From Rhodanobacter denitrificans (GTDB taxonomy: Bacteria > Pseudomonadota > Gammaproteobacteria > Xanthomonadales > Rhodanobacteraceae): DNA of 24,338 nucleotides. Of the stretch, positions 7,667 through 15,519 are shown piece by piece (position 1 is the stretch's first letter; each line of letters begins with the position of its first letter). The notes beneath the pieces were generated by a model. That model did not search any database, was not told the DNA's origin, and saw only the letters and a program-made list of their open reading frames with translations. The position numbers were made by a program, and so were the translations under genes. Where the stretch lies: contig QFPO01000027.1 in assembly GCA_003241385.1 (NCBI GenBank), positions 1-24,338 of the forward strand. The letters run 5' to 3'.

Positions 7667-10446
7667 GGTGGGGTCTCGCGGGAAAGCGGCGATTGTGCGG
7701 CGCGCGCCGCCGGCGCGGAAGCGCCGTTCGCCGCGTCGCCGCCGCTCAGCGCGCGACGCGCAGCGTCGAACACGCGGCTCGCCGGTCCGTCACGGCCGCC
7801 GATGCCGGCCAGTGCGCTGCGCAGCGCGACGTCGGCCTCGTCGCGGCGACCGCGCGCGGCGGCGAGCAGGCCGCGCAGCGCGTCGAGGCGGTAGGCCCAC
7901 AGCCCGTCGCCGGCGCCGGCCTCGAGTGCTTCGGCTTTCAACGTCGTCGCGATCGCCTCGGCCTCGTCGAGTCGACCGGTCTCGACGGCGGCCGCCGCGG
8001 TCCAGAATCCGGCGAGCTGGGCCTGGGGATTGTCGGGCGACAACCGCTCGGCCAGGCGCTGCTGCGCCGGCGCCAGGCGCGCATAGGCGCCGGCCGCATC
8101 GCCGCTCTCGTACAGCGCCTGTCCCCAGTTGGCCAGCGTCGCGTCGCTGACGTTGTGACCCTCGCCGAGCTTGGCGCGGAAGCCCTCGTGCACGCGCTGC
8201 GCGTAGTCGAGCGCGGCCGGCCAGTCCTGGCGGCGCATCGCGATGTCGAACAGATCGCTCAGCACCATCAGATTGCGCGTGTGTTCGGGTCCGAGCAGGG
8301 CGACGATCGTCTTCTGCGCGTCGAGCAGCTGGGTCTGCGCGGTCTCGTAGTCGCCCTCGAGCGTCCAGGTGCGCGCGACCGCCGCGCGCGCGAACGCGAT
8401 CGTCAGTCCGTTCTCGTCGCCGCGTCCGCGCATCTCGGCGATCAGCGCCTCGCCTTCGCGGCGCGCCTCGTCGAGCTGGCCGGTCTGGGTCAGGGCGCCG
8501 ATCAGGTCCATGCGCAGCGAGTCGCGGACGATCCGGTTGCGCGGCTCGAGCTCGGCCAGTTCCGGGATCGCCTTGCGGTACTCGGGCAGCGCCTTGGCGT
8601 AGTCGCCGCGGTTCATGTGGTAGATGCCCCAGGCGTAGGCCTGCAGATAGGCCGCGTACGGTTCGGTCGAGCCTTCCAGCAGGCGGTCGAAGGTCTCGAG
8701 CTCGTGCAGGCATTCGTCGAACTTGGCGGTGCGCGTCAGCAGCCGAATCAGCACGCCGCGTGCCTTCAGTGCGTCGAGACTGGAAGGGCCTTCCTCGCGT
8801 TCGTACAGCGCCAGCGCGCGGCGTGCCTCGTCCTCGGCGTCGGGCAGGCGCTCGATCGTGTTGAACAAGGCGCTGAGGCTGCTGCGGATCGAGGCCTCGA
8901 CCAGCGGCTGCCCGGCGAAGCGGCCGGCGATGCGGTCGCGCGCGCCGACCAGCACGTCCTGCAGCGTCGCGCCCTGGCCCTTGGCGACGACCAGCGGATT
9001 GGCGCGGCTGATCAGGTCCTCGTTGAGGAAGCGGTTGATCGCGACCGCCGAGGCCAGCTCGCGCTCGGCCTGGTCGCGCGCCTGCACGGCGGTGCGGTAC
9101 AGCGCCAGCGCGCTGACGACGCCGGCGATCAGCACCGCGACCAGCGCGACCAGATACGGACGCCGCGCACGGCTGCGCGCCAGCGACTCGCGTTCGCGCG
9201 CGGCCTGTGCCTCGGCTTCGCGCGCGCGGCGGACCGCGGCGTGCCGGGCCGGCAGTGCGCGCAGGCGTGCGGCCAGTTCCGCGGCGCTGCCGAGGCGCTG
9301 TGCCGGATCGCCGTGCGTGGCCTGCGCGATGTCCTCGCGCAGCAGCGGATCTTCGACGTCCTGCTCCCAGCCGGAGGCCATCGGCTTGGCGATCTGGCCG
9401 GCGATCAGTTGGTAGAGCATCACGCCGAGCGCGTAGACGTCGCTGCGCACGGTCGGGGCATATCCGGCGAACACCTCCGGTGCCAGGTAAAGCGGCGTGC
9501 CGGACGAGGAGTCGGCGGCCAGGTGCTGGGTCGCCGAGAGGCCGAAGCGCGTGATGCCGAGCTCCTCGATGCGGTCCGGATCGAGCATGCGGCCGCTGCC
9601 GAAGTCGGTCAGGCGCACGCGGCGCCGGTCGCCGTCGGTCTCGACCAGGACGTTGGCGGGCTTGAGGTCCTTGTGCAGCACGCCGACCGCATGCGCGGCG
9701 GCGACCGCATCGGCGACGTCGAGGAACAGCGCGAGCCGCTCGGCCGTCGGCAGCGTGGCCAGCGCGTGCTCGGCCCAGGCCTGCAGGCTCTCGCCGCCGT
9801 AGCCGCATTCGAGGAAGAACGGCGCGCTCTCGAAGTTCCAGTCGATCAGGTCGACGAACGGACGCGGCCCTTCCAGGCTCTCCTGCAGCACCCGCGCCAG
9901 CGTCGCCTCGCGCTTGAGCGCCTTGAGCCGGTCGTCGCCGGCCGCGAACTTGTAGACGCGCCGCTCGTGCGTCTTGGCATGCTCGGCCAGCCAGACCTCG
10001 CTGTCGTGATGGCCGCCGAGCTGGCGGCGCAGGATGAAGTTTTCGCGCCCCGGCACCGGCTGGCCGGCGCGCAGCGCGAGCGGGTTGGGCAGGGTGCGGC
10101 CGATCGCGACGCGCTCGATCAGGCCGCTCAGGCGGTAGCCGATTCGCGACTGCGTCGTCAGCAGCTCGGCGTTGGCCTCGCCGAGCGCGCGGCGCAGCTT
10201 GGCGATCGCGTTCGGCAGCACCTTCTCGACGGTGACGCGGCCGGCCCAGACCTCGGCGAACAGTTCTTCCTTGGTGACGACCTCGCCGACGTGGCGCAGC
10301 AGGCAGGCCAGTACCTCCAGTGCGCGCCGCTCGACCTCCACGCGCAGGCCGGCCACGCGCAGTTCGTAGGTGGCCTCGTCGAATTCGGCGCTGCCGAACC
10401 GGTAGCGGTAGCAGGTCTGCTCGCGCAGGGATGGGCTGTCTTTCAT
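7663..10446 (-). CDS. Membrane Ser/Thr protein kinase with N-terminal OmpR-type winged helix and C-terminal TPR-like region
   Basis: This 927-residue multidomain protein starts with an OmpR/PhoB-like winged helix (about 15-110; RALEVLACLLRHVGEVVTKE, ending SRIGYRLSG). A Hanks-type kinase domain follows (about 138-405): Lys166 (VYKFA), a candidate αC Glu180, catalytic HKDLKPAN with D260 and N265, DFG at 281-283 and APE at 322-324. The glycine loop is degenerate (LGGHHDSEVWLAE). A basic and charged linker leads to one TM segment (431-450, YLVALVAVLIAGVVSALALY). The remaining ~475 residues are helical, TPR-like repeats (ALALYEREEG, ALDYAQRVHEGF and similar). With one TM, the DNA-binding and kinase parts should be cytoplasmic and the TPR part periplasmic. 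The start has GAGGAA upstream. Domain identity is firm; ligand and targets are unknown. Confidence 0.92.
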   Translation of the reverse strand: MKDSPSLREQTCYRYRFGSAEFDEATYELRVAGLRVEVERRALEVLACLLRHVGEVVTKEELFAEVWAGRVTVEKVLPNAIAKLRRALGEANAELLTTQSRIGYRLSGLIERVAIGRTLPNPLALRAGQPVPGRENFILRRQLGGHHDSEVWLAEHAKTHERRVYKFAAGDDRLKALKREATLARVLQESLEGPRPFVDLIDWNFESAPFFLECGYGGESLQAWAEHALATLPTAERLALFLDVADAVAAAHAVGVLHKDLKPANVLVETDGDRRRVRLTDFGSGRMLDPDRIEELGITRFGLSATQHLAADSSSGTPLYLAPEVFAGYAPTVRSDVYALGVMLYQLIAGQIAKPMASGWEQDVEDPLLREDIAQATHGDPAQRLGSAAELAARLRALPARHAAVRRAREAEAQAARERESLARSRARRPYLVALVAVLIAGVVSALALYRTAVQARDQAERELASAVAINRFLNEDLISRANPLVVAKGQGATLQDVLVGARDRIAGRFAGQPLVEASIRSSLSALFNTIERLPDAEDEARRALALYEREEGPSSLDALKARGVLIRLLTRTAKFDECLHELETFDRLLEGSTEPYAAYLQAYAWGIYHMNRGDYAKALPEYRKAIPELAELEPRNRIVRDSLRMDLIGALTQTGQLDEARREGEALIAEMRGRGDENGLTIAFARAAVARTWTLEGDYETAQTQLLDAQKTIVALLGPEHTRNLMVLSDLFDIAMRRQDWPAALDYAQRVHEGFRAKLGEGHNVSDATLANWGQALYESGDAAGAYARLAPAQQRLAERLSPDNPQAQLAGFWTAAAAVETGRLDEAEAIATTLKAEALEAGAGDGLWAYRLDALRGLLAAARGRRDEADVALRSALAGIGGRDGPASRVFDAARRALSGGDAANGASAPAARAAQSPLSRETPP

Positions 10447-10725
10447 CGTTCCTCTACCTCGTGTCCTGGTGGCGCGCGACGCCGCCCTGTATCCGCCGCG
10501 CGGCCCACTTTCTCAATCCGATCATCGATGTGTCATCGCAGCGGCATGTCGGACCGATGCCGTTACCGCTTCGTTACCGCGCCGGTGCCGATCCGTGCCG
10601 ACTTGGACTCGTACGCCGCCCAGACTGCCGCCGCCCGCCTCGCCGCCGCGGCCGGCGCCGGCCGTGCCGGTCCGACTCGCTCGCCTGCGGCGTCCCGCCC
10701 GTTCGCACGACATGGAGTAGCCCTG
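10447..10725. promoter_or_regulatory. Divergent intergenic region with two 11-bp-period direct repeats
   Basis: This 279-bp region separates the kinase gene (leftward) from the secreted repeat protein (rightward), so it should hold both promoters. It contains CGTTACCGC twice (10561-10569 and 10572-10580), exactly 11 bp apart. It also contains TCATCG twice (10522-10527 and 10533-10538), again 11 bp apart. Tandem half-sites with 11-bp period are characteristic of OmpR/PhoB-type winged-helix proteins, and the adjacent kinase carries such a domain. I could not pick clear -35/-10 hexamers. The role as an operator is inferred. Confidence 0.5.
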
Positions 10726-12378
10726 ATGTCCCGTATCCGTCCCACCGCCCTGGTCCTGGCCTGCACGCTCGCGCTCGGCGCCTCCGCCCAGGCCGCGCCC
10801 GACTGGCGCGTCGTCGCCGCCGACACCGATTCGGGCCTGTCGATCCCGCCGCTGCTGCCGTCGGCCGTCAGTTTCGATCTGGAGTGGGCCTCGCTGGCCA
10901 GCGGCGGCAACGGTGCACTCGGCTTCGCGCGCAACGCCGGCAGCGCCGGCCCGTTCTCGCTGTGGGCCGAGCGCAACGGCACGCTGATGCCGATCGCCGA
11001 GAACATGGCCACCGGCGCGACCGGCCCCGGCCGCAGCGGCGGCGAAGCCGGCCACGTGTTCCGCACGCTGTTCCAGAAGCAGGATTCGAGCGGGCAGGCG
11101 CATCGCGTGTTCGGCGCGCGCGCCGGCGAGCCGACCCAGCCGGCCGATGCGGCGACCTACGGCGTGTGGCTGTGGAACGGCTCGGCCAACGCCGAGATCG
11201 CGCGGCTCAATGCCGAAGGCGCACTCGGCCCGGGCCTCGGCGCCGGCGTCGTGTTCACGAATCTGGGGTCGGCGACCAGCACCGGCTATCCGCGCGCCCG
11301 CGCGTTGCCGGGCCAGCGGGTGCTGATCGACGCGACCGTGACCGGCTCGCTGCACGCGGTGATCCTGCATCAGGGAGGGGTCGGCAATCGCGCCTGCTTG
11401 CTGGAGGGATCGAGCGAACCCGCCTATGCGCCCGGCATCGGCTCGGCGGTGTTCTACGAAAGCGGCAGCTACACGATCGACATGCCCGTGGTCGGTAGCC
11501 GTGGCGAAGTTTACGTCGCCGCCGCGTTTCGCGAGAGCGGGACCAACGGTCGCGGGATTTTCTCGCTGTGCCGCGGCGCGCCGCAAGTGCAGGCGCGCGC
11601 GGCGGTGACCGGCAGCCTCGGGCCGGGGATGAACGATGCCGCCTACACGTTCAGCGAGTTCGGCGCGATCCGCCCGGCGCATCGCGACGCATTCTACTTC
11701 TGGGCACGCGTGAGCTCGCCGAGCGGCGCGACCCACGGCGGCTTCCTGCACGCCGACGGCCAGAACGCGCCGGTCTATCTGGTCAACGTCGAGGGCAGCC
11801 TCGGTCCCGGCTACAGCGGTTACGTATTCAACGCCGGCGGCGCGCCGACCGAGCTTGCCGCCGCCGGCCGCTACGGCCTGCTGCGCACGACGATCAAGCC
11901 GATCGCCGGTTCCAGTTCGATCGCCGGCGTCTGGCGCCTGGTACCGGGCCTGCCGCCGGAGCCGCTTGCGATCGTCGGCGACACCGGCAGTTACGCCGCG
12001 GCGCCGGGCCGGCCGTGGCGCGAGTTCTACCGTACCCAGGTGCTCGACAGCGGCGAAGTGCTGATCTTCGGCGAGGTCGGCAATCCGAGCGAACGCGGCA
12101 TCTGGCGGCTGCGCCCCGGTGCGGCGCCGGTGCGCGAACTCGGCCCCGGCGACCTGGTCAAGGTGCCGACCGCGAGCGGCCTGGCCGAACGCGCGGTGAC
12201 CTCGGTCACGACGTCGGGCCTGATCGATCAGAACTATCTCGGCGAGGACGGCTGGGCCAGCAGCAACGGCGACGTACTGGTGCGCGTCAACGTGCAGGGC
12301 ATCGGCACGCTGGCCCAGCTGTATCTGCGCGGATCGGCCGGCGTACCCGAGTCGCTGCTGGCCGAAGGCTTCGACTAA
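10726..12378 (+). CDS. Secreted protein of about eight ~62-residue tandem repeats, function unknown
   Basis: The chosen ATG follows a GGAG Shine-Dalgarno at 10714-10717 and opens a clean signal peptide (MSRIRPTALVLACTLALGASAQA), giving 550 residues; the frame is open upstream but looks non-coding. The mature protein is repetitive. A loop motif of the form G-x-x-GPG-x(3-7)-hydrophobic-F recurs near residues 98, 165, 233, 296, 357 and more weakly 421, at 61-68-residue spacing. Each is preceded by two or three predicted β-strands around short Gly/Asn turns (GEVYVAAAF, GRYGLLRT, GEVLIFGE). This resembles the tandem-repeat secreted proteins called NxxGxxAF or choice-of-anchor types, and a β-propeller fold is plausible. 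No catalytic motif, sorting anchor or TM follows. It is divergent from the kinase. Confidence 0.8.
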   Translation: MSRIRPTALVLACTLALGASAQAAPDWRVVAADTDSGLSIPPLLPSAVSFDLEWASLASGGNGALGFARNAGSAGPFSLWAERNGTLMPIAENMATGATGPGRSGGEAGHVFRTLFQKQDSSGQAHRVFGARAGEPTQPADAATYGVWLWNGSANAEIARLNAEGALGPGLGAGVVFTNLGSATSTGYPRARALPGQRVLIDATVTGSLHAVILHQGGVGNRACLLEGSSEPAYAPGIGSAVFYESGSYTIDMPVVGSRGEVYVAAAFRESGTNGRGIFSLCRGAPQVQARAAVTGSLGPGMNDAAYTFSEFGAIRPAHRDAFYFWARVSSPSGATHGGFLHADGQNAPVYLVNVEGSLGPGYSGYVFNAGGAPTELAAAGRYGLLRTTIKPIAGSSSIAGVWRLVPGLPPEPLAIVGDTGSYAAAPGRPWREFYRTQVLDSGEVLIFGEVGNPSERGIWRLRPGAAPVRELGPGDLVKVPTASGLAERAVTSVTTSGLIDQNYLGEDGWASSNGDVLVRVNVQGIGTLAQLYLRGSAGVPESLLAEGFD

Positions 12379-12398
12379 GGCCGCTCCGGGTGGTGGGT

Positions 12399-12431
12399 GC
12401 GGCGCGCGGACAGCGGAGGTCCGCGCGCCGC
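12399..12431. terminator. Strong hairpin between convergent genes
   Basis: A perfect 13-bp stem (left arm 12399-12411, right arm 12419-12431, 7-base loop AGCGGAG) lies between the stop of the secreted repeat protein and the stop of the RND pump gene, which converge here. There is no T-tract on either strand. Its position and stability suggest a bidirectional transcription stop or mRNA 3'-end protector. Confidence 0.65.
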
Positions 12432-12444
12432 GGCGGCCGCGCGT

Positions 12445-15400
12445 TCAGCGCGCCGGCGCCATGCGCAGCCAGCGCACCGCCAGCGGCGGAATCAGCAGCA
12501 GGCTGACCAGGGTCGAGGACACCAGGCCGCCGAGCAGCACGATCGCCATCGGGCCTTCGATCTCGTGGCCGGCCTCGCGGCTCTGCAGCGCGACCGGCAG
12601 CAGCGCCAGCGCGGTCAGCAGCGCGGTCAGCAGCACCGGCGTCAGCCGCTCGGTCGCGCCGCGCAGGGCGGTCTCGAGCGTCCACGGCGCACCCTCGGCG
12701 TGGACCAGATGGTCGTAGTGCGAGATCAGCAGGATCGTATTGCGCGCGGCCATGCCGAACAGCGCGACGAAGCCGACCATCGCGCCGAGATTCAGCGTGC
12801 CGCCGCTCAGCCAGAGCGCGGCGACGCCGCCGATCAGCGTGCTCGGCAGCGCGGCCAGCGTCAGCGCGACGTGGCGCGCACGGCCGAACGCGAGCGCCAG
12901 CAGCAGTACCACCACGACCGCGGCGAAGCCCGAATGCACGATCAGCTCGCGCGCCGCCGCGCGCTGCGCCTCGGCGCTGCCGCCGTAGCGCAGGTAGACG
13001 CCCGCAGGCAGCGCGACCTGCGCGGCGATCGCCTCGCGCGCACGCGCCGCGAAGCCGACGTGGTCGCCGCCCTCGGGCCGCGCGACGACGACCTGGCGGC
13101 GCAATCCGTCTTCATGGTCGAGCACGCTGCGCGCGCTGACCAGATCGATCGACGCGAGCTCGCCGAGCGTGATGGTCGCGCCGTCGCGTCCGCGCAGCGG
13201 CAGGCGCCGCAATGCATCCGGACCGCCGTCGCCGCCGGCGATGCGCACGACCACCGGCAGGCTGCGGTCGGGCAGCGTCATCTCGGCCGCGACGGTGCCG
13301 TGGAATGCGGCCTGGATCGTGCGCAGCACTTCGCCGGCGCGCAGCCCGTGCAGGGCCAGGGCTTCGGCGTCGAGCTGCACGCGCAGCTGCGGCTCGCGCG
13401 GCGGCACGACCAGGCGCACACCGGCGGCGTCGGGCAGATCGCCGAGGACCTCGGCGATCGCCGCGGCGACGCGGTCGTTCTCGTCCAGATCGCTGCCGAA
13501 CACGCCGACCGAGAACGGCGCGCTCTCGCCGGTCAGCGTCTCGCCGATGCGCTCGGCCAGCACCGAGTAGACCTCGGCCTGCTGGTTCGGATAGCGCTCG
13601 AACACCGCACGGATGTCGGCCTCGATCGCCTCGAGCGGGCGCTTCGCGGTCGGCTCGATGCGGATCTCGAACTCGCTCTCGTTCGGCGTATCGGTGTCCT
13701 GGCCGTTCTCGGCACGGCCGATCTGCTGGGCGACGCTGCGCACACCGTCGATCGCGAGCAGGCGCTCGGACACCTCGCGGCCGACGCGTGCGGTCTCGGC
13801 GATCGCGACGCCGGGCCGCAGGCTGCTGTGCGCGATCAGATAGGTCTCGCGGAAGTCCGGCAACAACCGCGCGCCGAACAGCGGCAGCAGCGCGACGCCG
13901 GCCACGCCGGTCGCGATCAGCAGCACGGCCGGCAGCACCGGGCGCGCCGCGGCGCGGGCGACGATGCCGCGCTGCAGCGCCTTGCAGCGGCCGAGGAAAC
14001 GCGCCTCCGGCGCCGGCGCGTGGTCGCGCATGAACAGCATGCACAGCGCCGGCGTGACCGCCAGCGCGACGATCAGCGACAGCCCGACCGCGAGCAGGAA
14101 CGCGATCGACAGCGGACCGAAGAACGCGCCCTGCAGGCCGCTCATCGACAGGATCGGCACGAACGCGACCGCGACCGCGGCCGTCGCGTAGAACACCGGC
14201 CGGCGCACCTCGAGCGAGGCCGCCGCGAACAGCGCGTCGACGTCGGCGCCGGCCGCCGCCTCGCGGCGCCGGCGCAGGATGTTCTCCACGTCGATCACCG
14301 CGTCGTCGACGACGACGCCGAGCGCGACGACCAGGCCGCCGAGCGTCATCGTATTGAGGCTGAAACCCCAGGCCGACAGCAGCCAGACCGCGGCGAGCAG
14401 CGCCAGCGGAATCGCGCTGAAGGAGATCAGCGCACCGCGCCAGTCGCGCAGCATCACCAGCAGCAGCGCGACGACCAGCGCGGCGCCGATGACCAGCGAG
14501 CGGCGCATCTTCTCGATCGCGTGCTCGACGAAGCTGGCCGGCCGCAGCAGCGCCGGATGGTAGGTGACGCCCTGCGCGGCCAGTGCCGGCGCCAGCGCGT
14601 CGAGCCGGGCCTCGAGTGCGCGCGTGGCCTCCAGCGTGTTCGCGCCGAACTGCGAGGAGGTCTCGACGAGGATGCCCGGCTTGCCGGCGATCGTCGCGTC
14701 GCCGAACAGCGGCTGCGCGCCGTCGACGACGCTCGCCACGTCGCCGAGCCGACGCGGCACGCCGTCGGCGACGTCGACGACGGCCGCGGCCAGCGCGTCG
14801 GCGTCGGACGCGGTCGGCTCGACCTGGATCACCAGCCGCTGCACCGCGGTCTCGACGTAGCCGGCGCCGGCCGGCGCGGTCGCCGCGGCGATCGCCTCGA
14901 GGACCGCATCGAGCCCGAGCCCGGTCGCGGCCAGGCGCAACGGGTCGACCTCGACGCGGCGCTCGCGCGCCTGGCCGCCGAACAGCTGCACGTGGGCCAC
15001 GCCCGGCACCGCCAGGATCTGCGGCTTGACCGACCACTGCACGAGGTCGCGCAGCGCCAGCGGATCGAGCGTGTCGCTGGTGTAGCCGAAGTGCAGCAGG
15101 TACTCCATCGACGAGGACAGCGGCGAGAGCTGCGGCGCCTGCACGCCCTCGGGCAGCAGGCCGCCGGCTTCGGCCAGCCGCTCGATCACGGCCTGGCGCT
15201 GCCGGTGCGGGTCGCTGCCGCGATGGAAGATCACGCGGATCGCGGCGAGGCCCTGCGCCGAGCTCGAGCGGATCGTCGCGACGTTCTCGGTGCCGGCCAG
15301 CAGCGACTCGACCGGCCGCGTCACCTGCGCCTCCACCTGCGGCGCCGACAGACCCGGCGCCTCGATCTGCACGAGCACGAACGGCGGCGCGAAATCCGGA

Positions 15401-15516
15401 AACACGTCGAAGCGCGCACGCGCCAGCGCGAACGCGCCGGCCAGCGTGACCAGCAGCGCGAGCGCCGCGACGATGCGCGGATGGGCCAGTGAGGCGCGGA
15501 CGAGGGCGGCGAGCAT
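12445..15516 (-). CDS. Second heavy-metal RND efflux pump (HME family, CzcA/CusA-like)
   Basis: This is a 1023-residue inner-membrane RND transporter with the usual two large periplasmic loops and 12 TM segments. The N-terminus (FDVFPDFAPPFVLVQIEAPG) and RPVESLLAG are HME-type. The TM4 signature is LGVVVDDAVIDVEN, with D404, D405, D409 and E411. It lacks the first Asp of the CzcA triad (Ala398 stands there) and has two extra Asp residues instead. This pattern belongs to a less-studied HME subgroup whose cation is usually only annotated as divalent or unknown. It is the last gene of an outer-membrane factor-adaptor-pump operon, with a 3-bp gap after the adaptor. Family membership is certain; the substrate is not. 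Confidence 0.93.
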   Translation of the reverse strand: MLAALVRASLAHPRIVAALALLVTLAGAFALARARFDVFPDFAPPFVLVQIEAPGLSAPQVEAQVTRPVESLLAGTENVATIRSSSAQGLAAIRVIFHRGSDPHRQRQAVIERLAEAGGLLPEGVQAPQLSPLSSSMEYLLHFGYTSDTLDPLALRDLVQWSVKPQILAVPGVAHVQLFGGQARERRVEVDPLRLAATGLGLDAVLEAIAAATAPAGAGYVETAVQRLVIQVEPTASDADALAAAVVDVADGVPRRLGDVASVVDGAQPLFGDATIAGKPGILVETSSQFGANTLEATRALEARLDALAPALAAQGVTYHPALLRPASFVEHAIEKMRRSLVIGAALVVALLLVMLRDWRGALISFSAIPLALLAAVWLLSAWGFSLNTMTLGGLVVALGVVVDDAVIDVENILRRRREAAAGADVDALFAAASLEVRRPVFYATAAVAVAFVPILSMSGLQGAFFGPLSIAFLLAVGLSLIVALAVTPALCMLFMRDHAPAPEARFLGRCKALQRGIVARAAARPVLPAVLLIATGVAGVALLPLFGARLLPDFRETYLIAHSSLRPGVAIAETARVGREVSERLLAIDGVRSVAQQIGRAENGQDTDTPNESEFEIRIEPTAKRPLEAIEADIRAVFERYPNQQAEVYSVLAERIGETLTGESAPFSVGVFGSDLDENDRVAAAIAEVLGDLPDAAGVRLVVPPREPQLRVQLDAEALALHGLRAGEVLRTIQAAFHGTVAAEMTLPDRSLPVVVRIAGGDGGPDALRRLPLRGRDGATITLGELASIDLVSARSVLDHEDGLRRQVVVARPEGGDHVGFAARAREAIAAQVALPAGVYLRYGGSAEAQRAAARELIVHSGFAAVVVVLLLALAFGRARHVALTLAALPSTLIGGVAALWLSGGTLNLGAMVGFVALFGMAARNTILLISHYDHLVHAEGAPWTLETALRGATERLTPVLLTALLTALALLPVALQSREAGHEIEGPMAIVLLGGLVSSTLVSLLLIPPLAVRWLRMAPAR

Positions 15517-15519
15517 GCG

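Noticed and set aside
7645..10725. Upstream extension of the secreted repeat protein through the region antisense to the kinase gene
   Set aside because: The real start at 10726 has a Shine-Dalgarno and a signal peptide. The upstream part is the antisense of the kinase and has no protein-like features.
12397..15492. Long open frame antisense to the second RND pump (about 1031 residues)
   Set aside because: It is a shadow of the pump gene: Gln/Arg/His/Asp-rich, without motifs or membrane segments.
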